Assembly: GCA_903842235.1 (NCBI GenBank)
Contig: CAIMLG010000290.1
Span: 1 to 37,420, forward strand
Reading direction: 5' to 3'
Origin: an uncultured Verrucomicrobia subdivision 3 bacterium
GTDB lineage: Bacteria > Verrucomicrobiota > Verrucomicrobiia > Limisphaerales > UBA11358
DNA length: 37,420 bases
Position numbers and translations under genes: made by a program. Positions 23,946 to 32,924 of this stretch are shown in pieces. The notes under the pieces were generated by a model that ran no database searches, had not been told where the DNA came from, and was given only the letters and a program-made list of their open reading frames with translations. Each line of letters begins with the position of its first letter. Position 1 is the stretch's first letter.

Positions 23946-26342
23946 CTACGACAGGTTTACCGGGTCAATGTCCACCGCCAGCGTTATGTCTTCCGGCCAG
24001 GTGAGCGTGTCCACCACCTTCGCCAGTGCCTGGCTCAAGCGGCTCATGGCCCGCGTTCGCAGCATGATCTGGTAGCGATAGTAGTTTTCCGCGCGTAGCA
24101 GCGGGGCAGGGGCCGGCCCGGAAATCACCAAGTCCAAAGTTCCAAGTCCAACGTCCAAAGTTTTCTGGTTGGTTGCGCCTTTGGACTTTGGACTTTGGAC
24201 TTGGGACTCAATCACCCGTTTCAGGTGTTCAGCGGAGAATTTCACCTTGTCTTCATTCCGGCCCTTGAGGGTGAGCAGCGCCACGCGGCTGAACGGCGGA
24301 TAATGCAATTGCTTTCGGAATTCCATTTCCTGATCAAAAAAGCCAACGAAGTCATGCCGCCGCGCGTATTGAATCGCCGGATGAAAGGGCGTAAAGGCCT
24401 GCACGAACACCTCGCCCTCAATGTCGCCGCGCCCGGCCCGCCCGGCCACTTGCGTGAGGAGTTGGAAGGTGCGTTCGCCAGCGCGGAAGTCCGGCTGGTG
24501 CAGCGCCATGTCCGCGTAGAGAATGCCCACGAGCGTGACGTTCGGAAAATGCAGCCCTTTGGCGATCATCTGCGTGCCGATGAGGATGTCAATTTTCCCG
24601 TGGCGAAACTCGCCGAGCACGCGGCGGTAATCGTCCTTGCGCTTCATCACGTCCGCGTCCATGCGCTTGATGCGTGCGTGGGGGAACAGTTTGCCGAGGA
24701 TGTCCTCGACTTTCTGCGTCCCGGTGCCGGCGAAGCGGATGGCGGGATTCTTGCATTTCGGCTCCGGGCAGACGGCCGGAACTTTCTCGTTGTGCCCGCA
24801 AATATGGCAGGCCAGCTTTTGCTCCGGGCGATGATAGGTGAGCGTGATGCTGCAATGGGGACAATTGGCCACATAGCCGCATTTCGGGCATTGCAGCGAG
24901 GTGGAATAGCCGCGCCGGTTCAAAAACAAAATCGTCTGCTCCTTGCGCTCCAGGCGTTGGGTGATGGCCTCCTTAAGCTGCGGCGAAAACAGCGGCGGGC
25001 CCTTGCCGTCGCGCACGGACTGACGCATATCCACCACGCGGACGAGCGGCATTTTTTGGTCGTCCACGCGCTCCGGCAGTTCCAGCAGGGTGAATTTCCC
25101 CTTGTTGCAGTTGTAATAACTTTCCAGTGACGGCGTGGCCGAGCCGAGCACGACCACGGCGTTTTCCATCTGCCCGCGCATCACCGCCACATCGCGGGCA
25201 TGGTAGCGTGGCGCTTCCTCCTGCTTGTAGGTGTGCTCGTGTTCCTCATCCACGACGATGAGGCCGAGCGGTTCCACCGGCGCAAAGATCGCCGACCGCG
25301 CGCCGATGACAATCCGCGCCCGGCCCTGGCGGATCTTGTGCCATTCATCGTGCCGCTCGCCGGCGGAAAGATGGGAATGCAGCACCGCCACGAGCGTCTG
25401 CCATTTCCCCGAACTGAACCGCGCCTTGAATCGTTCGACGGTTTGCGGGGTCAGCGAAATTTCCGGCACCAGCACGATAGCACCTTTGCCTTGCTCCAGC
25501 GCGTGCGCGATCGCTTGCAGATAAATCTCGGTTTTGCCGGAGCCGGTGACGCCGTGCAAAAGAAAAGTCGAAGATGGGGGATGAGGGATGGAGGATGGTT
25601 TTGCTCCCTCTGCGGGTTGCGAGTCGGTGAGCAGTGGGGAGAGAGCCGTGGGGAGGTGTCGGCCATCTTCCCGCTTCAATCCTCCACCCTCAACGGCATT
25701 GTGATTCATCGCGTGTTTGACCTTTTCCAGCGCGGCAGCTTGCGCGGCGTTCAGCCCGATCGGCTGGGAAGCGAGAATGGTTTCCTGCGCGTAGGGGTCG
25801 CGTTCGGAAATCTCATTGGTGATGCTTACCAATCCGCGATCCTCCAGGTTGCGGACGGTGGCGGCGGTGGTTTCGGCCAGTTCCACCAGTTCGGAAAGCA
25901 AAATTCCCCGGCGTTCTTCGATGATATTCCAAACGTCCTGCTGCCGCTTGGGCAATTTGGGGAAATCCCCGCTGAGGGGCAGCCCCCGGACGAATAGCCG
26001 CTCGCGCCAGCCGGCGTCTTCCTTGCGCACGGCTTCAGGCAGCACTGACTTCAGGGCTATTTCCGGCGCACAGCAATAGTATTCGCCGATCCAGCGCGCG
26101 AGTTTTAGCACCTTTGGGGTGACCAGCGTTTGCGCGCCGATGACTTTGATAATGGGCTTGAGCTGGGCGTGGCCGGATTCTTCCGCGATGGCGGTGACGA
26201 CCCCGAGAATTTTACGCGAGCCAAACGGCACCTGCACGCGGCTGCCCACGTCCACCTGGCCGGCCAGGGCCGGTGGGATGGCGTAATCAAACTCCTTGCG
26301 GAGCGCGATTTCGAGTGAGACGCGGGCAATCATCGCCGCCAT
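23946..26342 (-). CDS. priA: Primosomal protein N' (replication restart helicase)
   Basis: 798 residues; relatives are near 730-750. An ATG three codons in (26333) is an equally good start. The N-terminal DNA-binding domain begins MIARVSLEIALRKEFDY. The SF2 helicase has GVTGSGKT (about 263-270), VVDEEHEHTYKQEEAPRYHARD and GTQMIAKGLHFPNV. The zinc sites are CPKCGYVANCPHC and CHICGHNEKVPAVCPEPKC (about 484-530), and the C-terminal domain has SGPAPAPLLR. PriA reloads the replisome at stalled forks. The extra length comes from two in-frame stretches, about 214-260 and 712-738, each encoded by a dispersed repeat and each in a likely surface linker. Catalytic motifs are intact. Confidence 0.95.
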   Translation of the reverse strand: MAAMIARVSLEIALRKEFDYAIPPALAGQVDVGSRVQVPFGSRKILGVVTAIAEESGHAQLKPIIKVIGAQTLVTPKVLKLARWIGEYYCCAPEIALKSVLPEAVRKEDAGWRERLFVRGLPLSGDFPKLPKRQQDVWNIIEERRGILLSELVELAETTAATVRNLEDRGLVSITNEISERDPYAQETILASQPIGLNAAQAAALEKVKHAMNHNAVEGGGLKREDGRHLPTALSPLLTDSQPAEGAKPSSIPHPPSSTFLLHGVTGSGKTEIYLQAIAHALEQGKGAIVLVPEISLTPQTVERFKARFSSGKWQTLVAVLHSHLSAGERHDEWHKIRQGRARIVIGARSAIFAPVEPLGLIVVDEEHEHTYKQEEAPRYHARDVAVMRGQMENAVVVLGSATPSLESYYNCNKGKFTLLELPERVDDQKMPLVRVVDMRQSVRDGKGPPLFSPQLKEAITQRLERKEQTILFLNRRGYSTSLQCPKCGYVANCPHCSITLTYHRPEQKLACHICGHNEKVPAVCPEPKCKNPAIRFAGTGTQKVEDILGKLFPHARIKRMDADVMKRKDDYRRVLGEFRHGKIDILIGTQMIAKGLHFPNVTLVGILYADMALHQPDFRAGERTFQLLTQVAGRAGRGDIEGEVFVQAFTPFHPAIQYARRHDFVGFFDQEMEFRKQLHYPPFSRVALLTLKGRNEDKVKFSAEHLKRVIESQVQSPKSKGATNQKTLDVGLGTLDLVISGPAPAPLLRAENYYRYQIMLRTRAMSRLSQALAKVVDTLTWPEDITLAVDIDPVNLS
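24130..24208. repeat. Heptamer inverted repeat inside priA
   Basis: Four heptamers GTCCAAA, GTTCCAA, GTCCAAC, GTCCAAA (24132-24159) face four inverted heptamers TTTGGAC x3 and TTGGGAC (24180-24207) over a 20-base loop. Translated in the priA frame it gives SQVQSPKSKGATNQKTLDVG followed by LGTLDL. The frame is kept. Confidence 0.85.
25562..25700. repeat. Second repeat insertion inside priA
   Basis: An imperfect inverted repeat: the arm at 25571-25598 (AAGATGGGGGATGAGGGATG and on) resembles the reverse complement of 25663-25691 (CCATCTTCCCGCTTCAATCC and on). It encodes the extra stretch between the N-terminal region and Walker A, including VEGGGLKREDGR and PSSIPHPPSS. The second arm resembles 18101-18126 in uvrD. 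Confidence 0.65.
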
Positions 26343-26365
26343 TAAAAGTTAAATAATAACAATTA

Positions 26366-26399
26366 AAAAGGAAAACCGCCGTCGCAGTGGGCGGTTTTC
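26366..26399 (-). terminator. Terminator-like hairpin before priA
   Basis: Minus strand: GAAAACCGCC (26399-26390) pairs with GGCGGTTTTC (26380-26371), loop of nine bases, then CTTTTT. It stands about 25 bases upstream of the priA start and would stop transcription entering priA from the right. As no minus-strand gene lies to its right nearby, it may insulate priA or attenuate its own transcript. Confidence 0.6.
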
Positions 26400-26586
26400 A
26401 AAGCTTGCGCCAGAAACAATGTAACGGGCGCCGGTCATTGGGCGTCCATCTTTTCACCAGCGCATCTGGCTCGCTCGGCCGATGGATGAAAAACCGGGTT
26501 CGCTGGACGGCTATCGGCGCGTTTTTGATGACAACAACAATCGCCCTGTTTGCAACCAGAGTCTTGAATCGCCTTTGATTAAAATT

Positions 26587-28932
26587 ATGAAAACGCATCG
26601 ATTTCCACCCACCTTTGCCCCAATGACAAAATGTTTTCTGATGTGCCAATTGGTCAGCCTGGTTATCAGTGCGGGTGTCATCCAAGCGGCGCCGTGGAAT
26701 CTGGTTGGCCCAGCGGTGGGCGGAAAAGCTGGCGAGGTCAAAACGCTGGCTCCAAACGGATCGGCGGCGGCGTTGCCTCCGGTTTGCAAAATGCTCTTCT
26801 GCCCCGGCGGCGAATTTCCCGTCGGGCTGGCCAACGTGCAAACCAAAACCCTCGGCAGCTTTTGGATTGGGGAAACCGAGGTCACTTATGGCTTGTGGTT
26901 GGCGGTCTGTCAGTGGTCGGCCACCAACGGTTACCATTTTCAAAACGCCGGGGTCACGCCGGGAACGGCCCAGCACCCCGTTTCGTCGGTAAGCTGGCGC
27001 GATGCGGTGGTCTGGTGCAATGCGCTTTCGGAAATGACGGGGTTGCATCCGGTTTATCAAAGTGTGACGGGGGAGATCATCAAGGATTCCCGCGACGCCA
27101 ACGGAACCGTCTGCGACCAGGCGCTGAACCATCCGGGAAACGGATTCCGCCTGCCGACCCAGTGGGAATGGGAATGTGCCGCCCGCTGGCAGGGCGATAA
27201 AAACGACGGCGGGGCCCGGCGCGTCGGCAGTTTGTATTGGAGCAACGGAACCTATCCCGCCGGCGGCACCAGCGGCGGCATCAATGCGCTCAATTCGGCC
27301 GTTCCCAACCGGAAAGGAACGGCGGCGGTGAAATCCAAACCTCCAAACATGCTGGGTTGCTATGACCTGACCGGCAATGTGGCCGAGTGGTGCTTCGGCA
27401 CGACCTCCGCCAATGCGCTGGTGCGGAATTTGCGCGGCGGGGCTTGGTATCAAAACTATCATTATCTGCGGATCGCTTGCGGGCTGGCCTTCTTTCCGAA
27501 TTCTGCCGGGACTGGCACGGGGTTTCGCCTGGCCCTGTCCGGAACCAGCCAGGGAAATGATTATGTGGTCAGCGGCGGAGCCGTCACCAACCCGGTGCCA
27601 GCCCCGGCGCGGGAAATCCGTAATGCCCGGGTCTCGACAAAAATTCTGTATCAAAACCAGAGCGACGCCTGCCTGGAGAATCCAGACGGGTTTCCGATCT
27701 GTCGCCGGGGCATCGGTTTTATCCAGCTCAATAATGTCCGCGAGGAGATTTATGACCAAGCCGATCCCGCTCTCGTGGCGGATATGGACCGGAAGAACCA
27801 GTTGCTTGACGATCTGTTCCAATCCGGCGCGCAGGTCTTTGAAACTTTTGCCAGCGGAGTAAAAAATCCCGGCATGTCGGAGCAATTTGTCGCCGGCCGC
27901 ATCCAAATAATGAAGGCGGCGGAAGCCGCCGGCCGGACGGTGTATGGCTTTTGGACGTTTCGGGAAGACGCCTTTCTTTTTCCGCACCGGGATAAGAACG
28001 GAAATTTTGACCCGGCCTATTATGGAAAACACCTGCCGCCGTTCCCCAAAGTGGATCCGCGTATTCTTTCGCTGGAAGATATCAAGAACTTCCGGACCCA
28101 GATCGCGGCGTCCGATCTGAGTTGCCGCACAAACTGCAAAATGATCCAGCTGTTGTTGCAGGGCACCATGCTGAAATTGCTGCATCCCGAGCTGATGCCG
28201 AACGCCAAAGGGAACACAAACGCCCTCACGCTGGCGGAGCGGAACGCGGTGCTGGAGTATCTCTGCACCAATTTCGACGGCGTGGGCGAGGAAGTGCATA
28301 TTGGTTTTCACACGGCGCCGCCTAACAGCTTCGGCGGGCTGGCCCCGGTATCGCAGGCGGCTTACGCCAAATGGTGTTTGGACAACGGGAAAGTGGCGTT
28401 CATGTTTCTGGGCGGCGGGCAGACCACCTTCGAGAAGAAAGGCTTGGGATTCGCCAAACAAAGCTACGAGCTGCTGTTCAAAGACCTGCAAGCCCAAGGT
28501 GTCGCTCCCAACAGCACCAACCTCATCTGGTTTCGGCAAGGCGGCTTCCAAGCCATCGCGCAGGGGCCCGAAGAGATTCATAATGATGCCAGTCCCACCG
28601 TGTTCAGCGAGGTGGCTTGGCTGGACAAGCGATTGAATGGGCCGGTGATTATGAACCGTCCGACGCTTCCAATCACGGCAGGTCAGCCTTGGCGCCATCA
28701 ACCGGAAGCCGCCACGTTAGGAACCAGTCCGCTGTCTTGGAGTTTGTCCAATGCTCCCGCTGGCATGACCATTGACGCAAAAACCGGATTGATTCAGTGG
28801 ACTCCGGCTTCCCCAAGCACCACTTCGGGAAAAGTTACGCTGACCGTGACTGATGGAACAGAGAGTGACGCGGAGACCTTTGAAACGGGAACGACGCTTG
28901 CCCCAAACAACACGCCGAAAAGACGGCAATGA
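26587..28932 (+). CDS. Exported SUMF1-like fusion protein, role unknown
   Basis: 781 residues from the ATG at 26587 (an ATG at 26623 is also possible and gives a neater signal peptide ending VIQAAP). Three parts follow. Residues about 66-317 are a formylglycine-generating-enzyme/SUMF1 fold: GEFPVGL, GETEVTYGLW, PVSSVSWRDAVVWCN, GFRLPTQWEWECAARW, DLTGNVAEW, LRGGAWYQNYHYLRIACG and TGFRLAL. The two copper-binding cysteines of true FGE, expected just after RGGAW, are absent, so sulfatase activation is unlikely. Residues about 335-675 are a region I do not recognise, with GFWTFREDAFLFP and DGVGEEVHIGFHTAPP. Residues about 687-770 are an Ig-like He_PIG-type domain (LSWSLSNAPAGMTIDAKTGL). It overlaps the rhamnosidase gene by 4 bp, so a joint role in glycan use is likely. 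Confidence 0.8.
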   Translation: MKTHRFPPTFAPMTKCFLMCQLVSLVISAGVIQAAPWNLVGPAVGGKAGEVKTLAPNGSAAALPPVCKMLFCPGGEFPVGLANVQTKTLGSFWIGETEVTYGLWLAVCQWSATNGYHFQNAGVTPGTAQHPVSSVSWRDAVVWCNALSEMTGLHPVYQSVTGEIIKDSRDANGTVCDQALNHPGNGFRLPTQWEWECAARWQGDKNDGGARRVGSLYWSNGTYPAGGTSGGINALNSAVPNRKGTAAVKSKPPNMLGCYDLTGNVAEWCFGTTSANALVRNLRGGAWYQNYHYLRIACGLAFFPNSAGTGTGFRLALSGTSQGNDYVVSGGAVTNPVPAPAREIRNARVSTKILYQNQSDACLENPDGFPICRRGIGFIQLNNVREEIYDQADPALVADMDRKNQLLDDLFQSGAQVFETFASGVKNPGMSEQFVAGRIQIMKAAEAAGRTVYGFWTFREDAFLFPHRDKNGNFDPAYYGKHLPPFPKVDPRILSLEDIKNFRTQIAASDLSCRTNCKMIQLLLQGTMLKLLHPELMPNAKGNTNALTLAERNAVLEYLCTNFDGVGEEVHIGFHTAPPNSFGGLAPVSQAAYAKWCLDNGKVAFMFLGGGQTTFEKKGLGFAKQSYELLFKDLQAQGVAPNSTNLIWFRQGGFQAIAQGPEEIHNDASPTVFSEVAWLDKRLNGPVIMNRPTLPITAGQPWRHQPEAATLGTSPLSWSLSNAPAGMTIDAKTGLIQWTPASPSTTSGKVTLTVTDGTESDAETFETGTTLAPNNTPKRRQ

Positions 28933-31900
28933 AAACACCGAAGCTATTTGCTACCGGTAGTTTTTTACTGCCGCTTGCCGTGGTCTTCCTCAACTCTACA
29001 CTTCAGGCTCAAGTCGCCCCGGCCATAATTATTGGAAAACAACTCGTCGAGAACCGCATTGCGCCGGTGGGACTTGATGCGCCGATGCCGCGTTTCTCGT
29101 GGCAACTGCACGGTGCCGCCAATGACTTGCGGCAGACGGCTTATCAAATTCAAGTCGCCCTATCGGCGCAGGACTTCGAGACAAACGCAAAAGTGTTGGC
29201 TTGGGATTCCGGCTGGGTAGTGTCCGATCAGAGTTGTCTGGCGGCTTACGCCGGTGAAACGCTGCGCTCCAGCATGCCGTATTTCTGGCGCGTGCGGATC
29301 AAAAATCAGGACGGCGTGATTTCGCCATGGAGTCCGGTTGGGCGTTGGGTCACCGGCCTGTTCGACGCCGCCAAGGAATTCAAGGCCGACTGGATTGGTT
29401 TCGATCAACCTTATCCGGACACGCCGCATGGTGCCGATTGGTTCGCCATAAATCAGGCCCAATGGATTACTCATCCCGCGTTGAAACCGGGCCGGACTGC
29501 GGTCTTGTTTTATCGCACGACGTTTCAGGTGTCGGCGGACACCACGCGCGTGATGATTGGCATGGCGGCAAACTGGTGCGGCCAGTTTTTCGTCAATGGC
29601 ATTGAACTGTTTCAAGGTGGGAAAATGGCGGTGCCGCGATATTTAGATGTCACACCGTGGATCCGATCTGGAACCAACCAGCTTGCTTTTCGCATCAACG
29701 CCATCGAGCAACGGGAAAACCCCGGATTGATCGCCGCTGTTCGCATCGAACAATCCGGTGGCAAGGTCAGCCGGCGCTTCACCGATGCAAGCTGGGAGGC
29801 AAGTTTGAAACCGGTTAATCTCTGGGCCGGCGGCGAGAAACCTGATGATGCTTGGGTGCCGGTCAAAGTTCTGGGCAAACCCGGCGAGCCAAACCTGAGC
29901 GGGCAAGGTGGAGAAAAACTGGCCGCACCCAAGTTTGACAGCAAGTCATTTATGCCGCCGCTGGTTTATTTGCGGCAGGAAATCAATCTCCCGAAGCCAG
30001 TGCGTTCCGCCGTCTTTCACGGCACGGCGCGAGGACTTTATGATCTGCATATCAATGGCCGCCAGATGACGCCAACCGGCTTCCAACCGGGCTGGACGCA
30101 GTTTGAGAAGCACACGGATTATGTCAGCACGGACGTGACGGACGCGCTGAAACCCGGACGCAATGCCATTGGCGTTGTGCTTGCCGACGGCTGGTTTCGT
30201 GGCAATGAACTTTGGGTGGGCCGGGAAAACTTTGCCAAGGTTTTTGGCGACAAGTTGCGTTTCTCCGGCCAGTTGGAAGTGGAATACACCGATGGCGCGC
30301 GGGAATCTTTTCGCACTGACCCGACCTGGAAAGCCGCCTACGGCCCGACGCTGCAAGCGGACATTTATAACGGGGAAATCCATGACGCCCGGCGCGAGCA
30401 AACGGGTTGGGATCAACCCGACTTTGCGGACATGGCCTGGCATCCGGTCGTGGCGGAAAAACGGCCGGTCAAGGAGGAATTCATTCAACGCGCCCATCCC
30501 GCCGAAACCGTCAGGCAGGACATGGAATTGACGCCCAAAACCGTCACCGAACCGCATCCGGGAATTTACGTCTTCGATTTTGGCCAGAACATGGCGGGTT
30601 GGACGCGCTTGAAAGTTTCCGGCCGCGCGGGACAGACGATCTACATCCGTTTCGGAGAGGATGTGAATCCCGACGGCACCGTTTACACTGACAATCTGCG
30701 CACTGTCAATCCGGCGGACCGCTACATTTGCAAAGGCGGCGTTGTGGAGACTTGGGAGCCGCGCTTCACCTATCACGGATTTCGCTACGCGCAAATCGTC
30801 GGCCTTACAGATAAGCCCACGAAGGAAACGCTCACCGGCATTGTCGCCCATTCCGGCGGGCCGATCACCAGCACGTTTGACTCGTCGTCGCCGATGTTGA
30901 ACCGGCTATATCAAAACATCCAGTGGAGCCAGCGCGGAAATTATTTCGAGACAATGACGGATTGTCCGCAGCGCGACGAACGCTACGGCTGGGTGGGCGA
31001 TGCGCATTTCTTCATGGCCTCATCGGCTTACAACCAAAACGCTGCCAGTTTCTTCACGAAATGGTTTCTTGACTGCGTGGACACGCAAAAGAAAAAAGAC
31101 GGCAACATCAGCAACGGTGCGCCCGGCTACCGGCCCGGCGGCGGCAACGCGTCGCTCGATTGGTCCGCCGCCATGATGATTACACCGTGGATGATCTGGC
31201 AGCGTTATGGCGACGCGCAACCCATCCAGGAAAACTATGCGGCGTTGCGCTTCTACATGACGCAATGGCAAAAATTCGCGGTGGAAGTGGACCAGCCGAA
31301 AAGGGGGAAGCCGGACTACCGGATCATCGGCGACTGGGTCGCGCTGGAGAAAGGCACATCGCGGGAATTCATCGGCCGCGTCTTCGGCTATATGCTCAGC
31401 GGACACATGGCTGATTTCGCCCGCCTCACCGGACATGACGAGGATGTCCGCCCGTTCACGGCTTTGGCCGCGCATTTCCGATCCGAAATCATCCAAAAGC
31501 ATATCGCCCCCGACGGCACGGTGACCGGAGACACGGAGACGGCTTACGCGCTGGTCTGCCGTTACCATCTTTACGAACCGACGCAGGAAAAATTGATCCG
31601 CGAAAAATTTCAAAACCGGATGCTGGCCGACCATTACACCGTGCTGACCGGTTTTCACGGTGCGGGTAATTTATTGCAAGGGCTGACCGAAATCGGTCTG
31701 CCGGCGGATGCCGCCAAAACCATCTTGAACGAGGAGCCGCCAGGCTGGGGCGGCATGGTGAAACTGGGTGCGACGACCATTTGGGAACGATGGGAGGGCA
31801 AAAACGCGGACGGCACTTTCTATTCACCCGGCATGAATTCATTCAACCACTATACCTTCGGTGGTTGCGGCGAGTGGATGATGGGTTATCTGGTCGGGTT

Positions 31901-32192
31901 GCGCCCGGAGACGCCCGGCTACAAAGTGGTTCATGTCCAACCGACCATCGTTCCCGGTCTCAATTGGGCGGCGGGCAGCTTCGAGACGCCGTATGGGACA
32001 GTCTCGAATCGTTGGGAACGAAAAGACGATCGCATCACGATGCACGTGATCATTCCACCGAACAGCACGGCACGGGTTGTTCTGTCATCGGCTGCGAAAA
32101 GTATCACCCTTCAAGGGAAACCTGTTTCCCTGTCCCAAACTGGCGGATTAGAGGTTGGATCAGGATCCCATGAATTCACTTGGGCTGAATAA
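28929..32192 (+). CDS. Exported alpha-L-rhamnosidase, GH78
   Basis: 1087 residues. Signal peptide about 1-27 (hydrophobic core, cut near LQAQ). The GH78 domains come in the usual order: N-terminal Ig-like part (from IGKQLVENRIAPVGLDAPMP), carbohydrate-binding jelly-roll domains (two), the Bac_rhamnosid region with FDFGQNMAGWTRL, the catalytic (alpha/alpha)6 barrel with MTDCPQRDERYGWVGDA at 676-690, and a C-terminal beta domain. The Asp/Glu set in CPQRDERYGW contains residues proposed for catalysis in the family. It removes terminal alpha-L-rhamnose from plant or microbial glycans, in the periplasm or outside. The start codon ATGA overlaps the stop of the SUMF1-like gene, so the two are translationally coupled. 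The 3' end is 24 bp from the convergent DUF374 gene. Confidence 0.93.
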   Translation: MKTPKLFATGSFLLPLAVVFLNSTLQAQVAPAIIIGKQLVENRIAPVGLDAPMPRFSWQLHGAANDLRQTAYQIQVALSAQDFETNAKVLAWDSGWVVSDQSCLAAYAGETLRSSMPYFWRVRIKNQDGVISPWSPVGRWVTGLFDAAKEFKADWIGFDQPYPDTPHGADWFAINQAQWITHPALKPGRTAVLFYRTTFQVSADTTRVMIGMAANWCGQFFVNGIELFQGGKMAVPRYLDVTPWIRSGTNQLAFRINAIEQRENPGLIAAVRIEQSGGKVSRRFTDASWEASLKPVNLWAGGEKPDDAWVPVKVLGKPGEPNLSGQGGEKLAAPKFDSKSFMPPLVYLRQEINLPKPVRSAVFHGTARGLYDLHINGRQMTPTGFQPGWTQFEKHTDYVSTDVTDALKPGRNAIGVVLADGWFRGNELWVGRENFAKVFGDKLRFSGQLEVEYTDGARESFRTDPTWKAAYGPTLQADIYNGEIHDARREQTGWDQPDFADMAWHPVVAEKRPVKEEFIQRAHPAETVRQDMELTPKTVTEPHPGIYVFDFGQNMAGWTRLKVSGRAGQTIYIRFGEDVNPDGTVYTDNLRTVNPADRYICKGGVVETWEPRFTYHGFRYAQIVGLTDKPTKETLTGIVAHSGGPITSTFDSSSPMLNRLYQNIQWSQRGNYFETMTDCPQRDERYGWVGDAHFFMASSAYNQNAASFFTKWFLDCVDTQKKKDGNISNGAPGYRPGGGNASLDWSAAMMITPWMIWQRYGDAQPIQENYAALRFYMTQWQKFAVEVDQPKRGKPDYRIIGDWVALEKGTSREFIGRVFGYMLSGHMADFARLTGHDEDVRPFTALAAHFRSEIIQKHIAPDGTVTGDTETAYALVCRYHLYEPTQEKLIREKFQNRMLADHYTVLTGFHGAGNLLQGLTEIGLPADAAKTILNEEPPGWGGMVKLGATTIWERWEGKNADGTFYSPGMNSFNHYTFGGCGEWMMGYLVGLRPETPGYKVVHVQPTIVPGLNWAAGSFETPYGTVSNRWERKDDRITMHVIIPPNSTARVVLSSAAKSITLQGKPVSLSQTGGLEVGSGSHEFTWAE

Positions 32193-32216
32193 AACTAGAC
32201 GCCGAAAAGGTGGACA

Positions 32217-32915
32217 TTAGTCCCGCGTGATTTCCATCAGCCGCTGTTGCAATTCCTGCCGCAACGTGTCGCGTTCGGCGTCGCTCGCATTTTGGGGCAC
32301 CCGGAGGGCCGGGCCTACGCAGACTTCGCAGCGGGCAAAGGGCAGCGGAATCTGAAACCGATCCCAGCTCTTCACGGAGATTTTCCAGTTTAGGTTGAAC
32401 GCGACCGGCACGATGGGCAGGCCGGTCAATTGCGCGAGCGAGGTGATGCCATCCTGATTTTTGTAGCACGGGCCGCGCGGGCCGTCGGGGGTGATGGTCA
32501 GGTCGTAGCCCCGCCCGGCCCAGGTCGTCATTTCCAACATGGCCTGCGCGCCGCGCCGGCTGCTCGAGCCGCGCACCGGCTGCACCTTAAACCATTCCAG
32601 GATGCTGGCGAGGAAGGCGCCGTCCTTGCTGGCGCTGATGAGCGCCGCCATGCCGGCACCGGCGTTGTGGGGCCGCCGGTGCACGTCCAGCACCTTGACG
32701 CAGGTGGCCAGCCGGTTGTGCCAGATGCAGAAAATCACCGGGGTCGGCGCGTTGGGGGCAAGGTATGCGGACGGCGTTTTCAACCGGCAACGGACGGTGG
32801 CCAGCAGCGCCCGCAGCGAAAGGAAAAGCAGGAAAGCGCCGAGGCGCTGGTGCCATTTGGGCGCGTGCGGGACAATGACGCCGCTGCGCCGTTGAGTTTT
32901 GGGTTTGGACGACAT
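32217..32915 (-). CDS. DUF374 lysophospholipid acyltransferase-like protein
   Basis: 232 residues. A hydrophobic N-terminal segment (about 24-42) anchors it. The family phrases are FCIWHNRL, SKDGAFLASILEWF, RGSSSRRGAQAM, the conserved TITPDGPRGP and GLPIVPVAFNLNWK. DUF374 is placed near the PlsC/LpxL acyltransferases; the activity is inferred to be acyl transfer to a lipid or lipid A precursor at the inner membrane, and the substrate is not known. It begins nine bases after ruvA and shares its transcript. Confidence 0.87.
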   Translation of the reverse strand: MSSKPKTQRRSGVIVPHAPKWHQRLGAFLLFLSLRALLATVRCRLKTPSAYLAPNAPTPVIFCIWHNRLATCVKVLDVHRRPHNAGAGMAALISASKDGAFLASILEWFKVQPVRGSSSRRGAQAMLEMTTWAGRGYDLTITPDGPRGPCYKNQDGITSLAQLTGLPIVPVAFNLNWKISVKSWDRFQIPLPFARCEVCVGPALRVPQNASDAERDTLRQELQQRLMEITRD

Positions 32916-32924
32916 CGGTAAGCT

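Noticed and set aside
26587-27540. True formylglycine-generating enzyme
   Set aside because: The copper-binding cysteine pair is missing and no sulfatase gene lies nearby.
26398-28701. A 767-codon open frame on the minus strand under the SUMF1-like gene
   Set aside because: It has no family-like motifs and odd Gln, His and Arg content. The plus frame has a signal peptide, clear domains and coupling to GH78, so the minus frame is a by-product of high GC at third positions.
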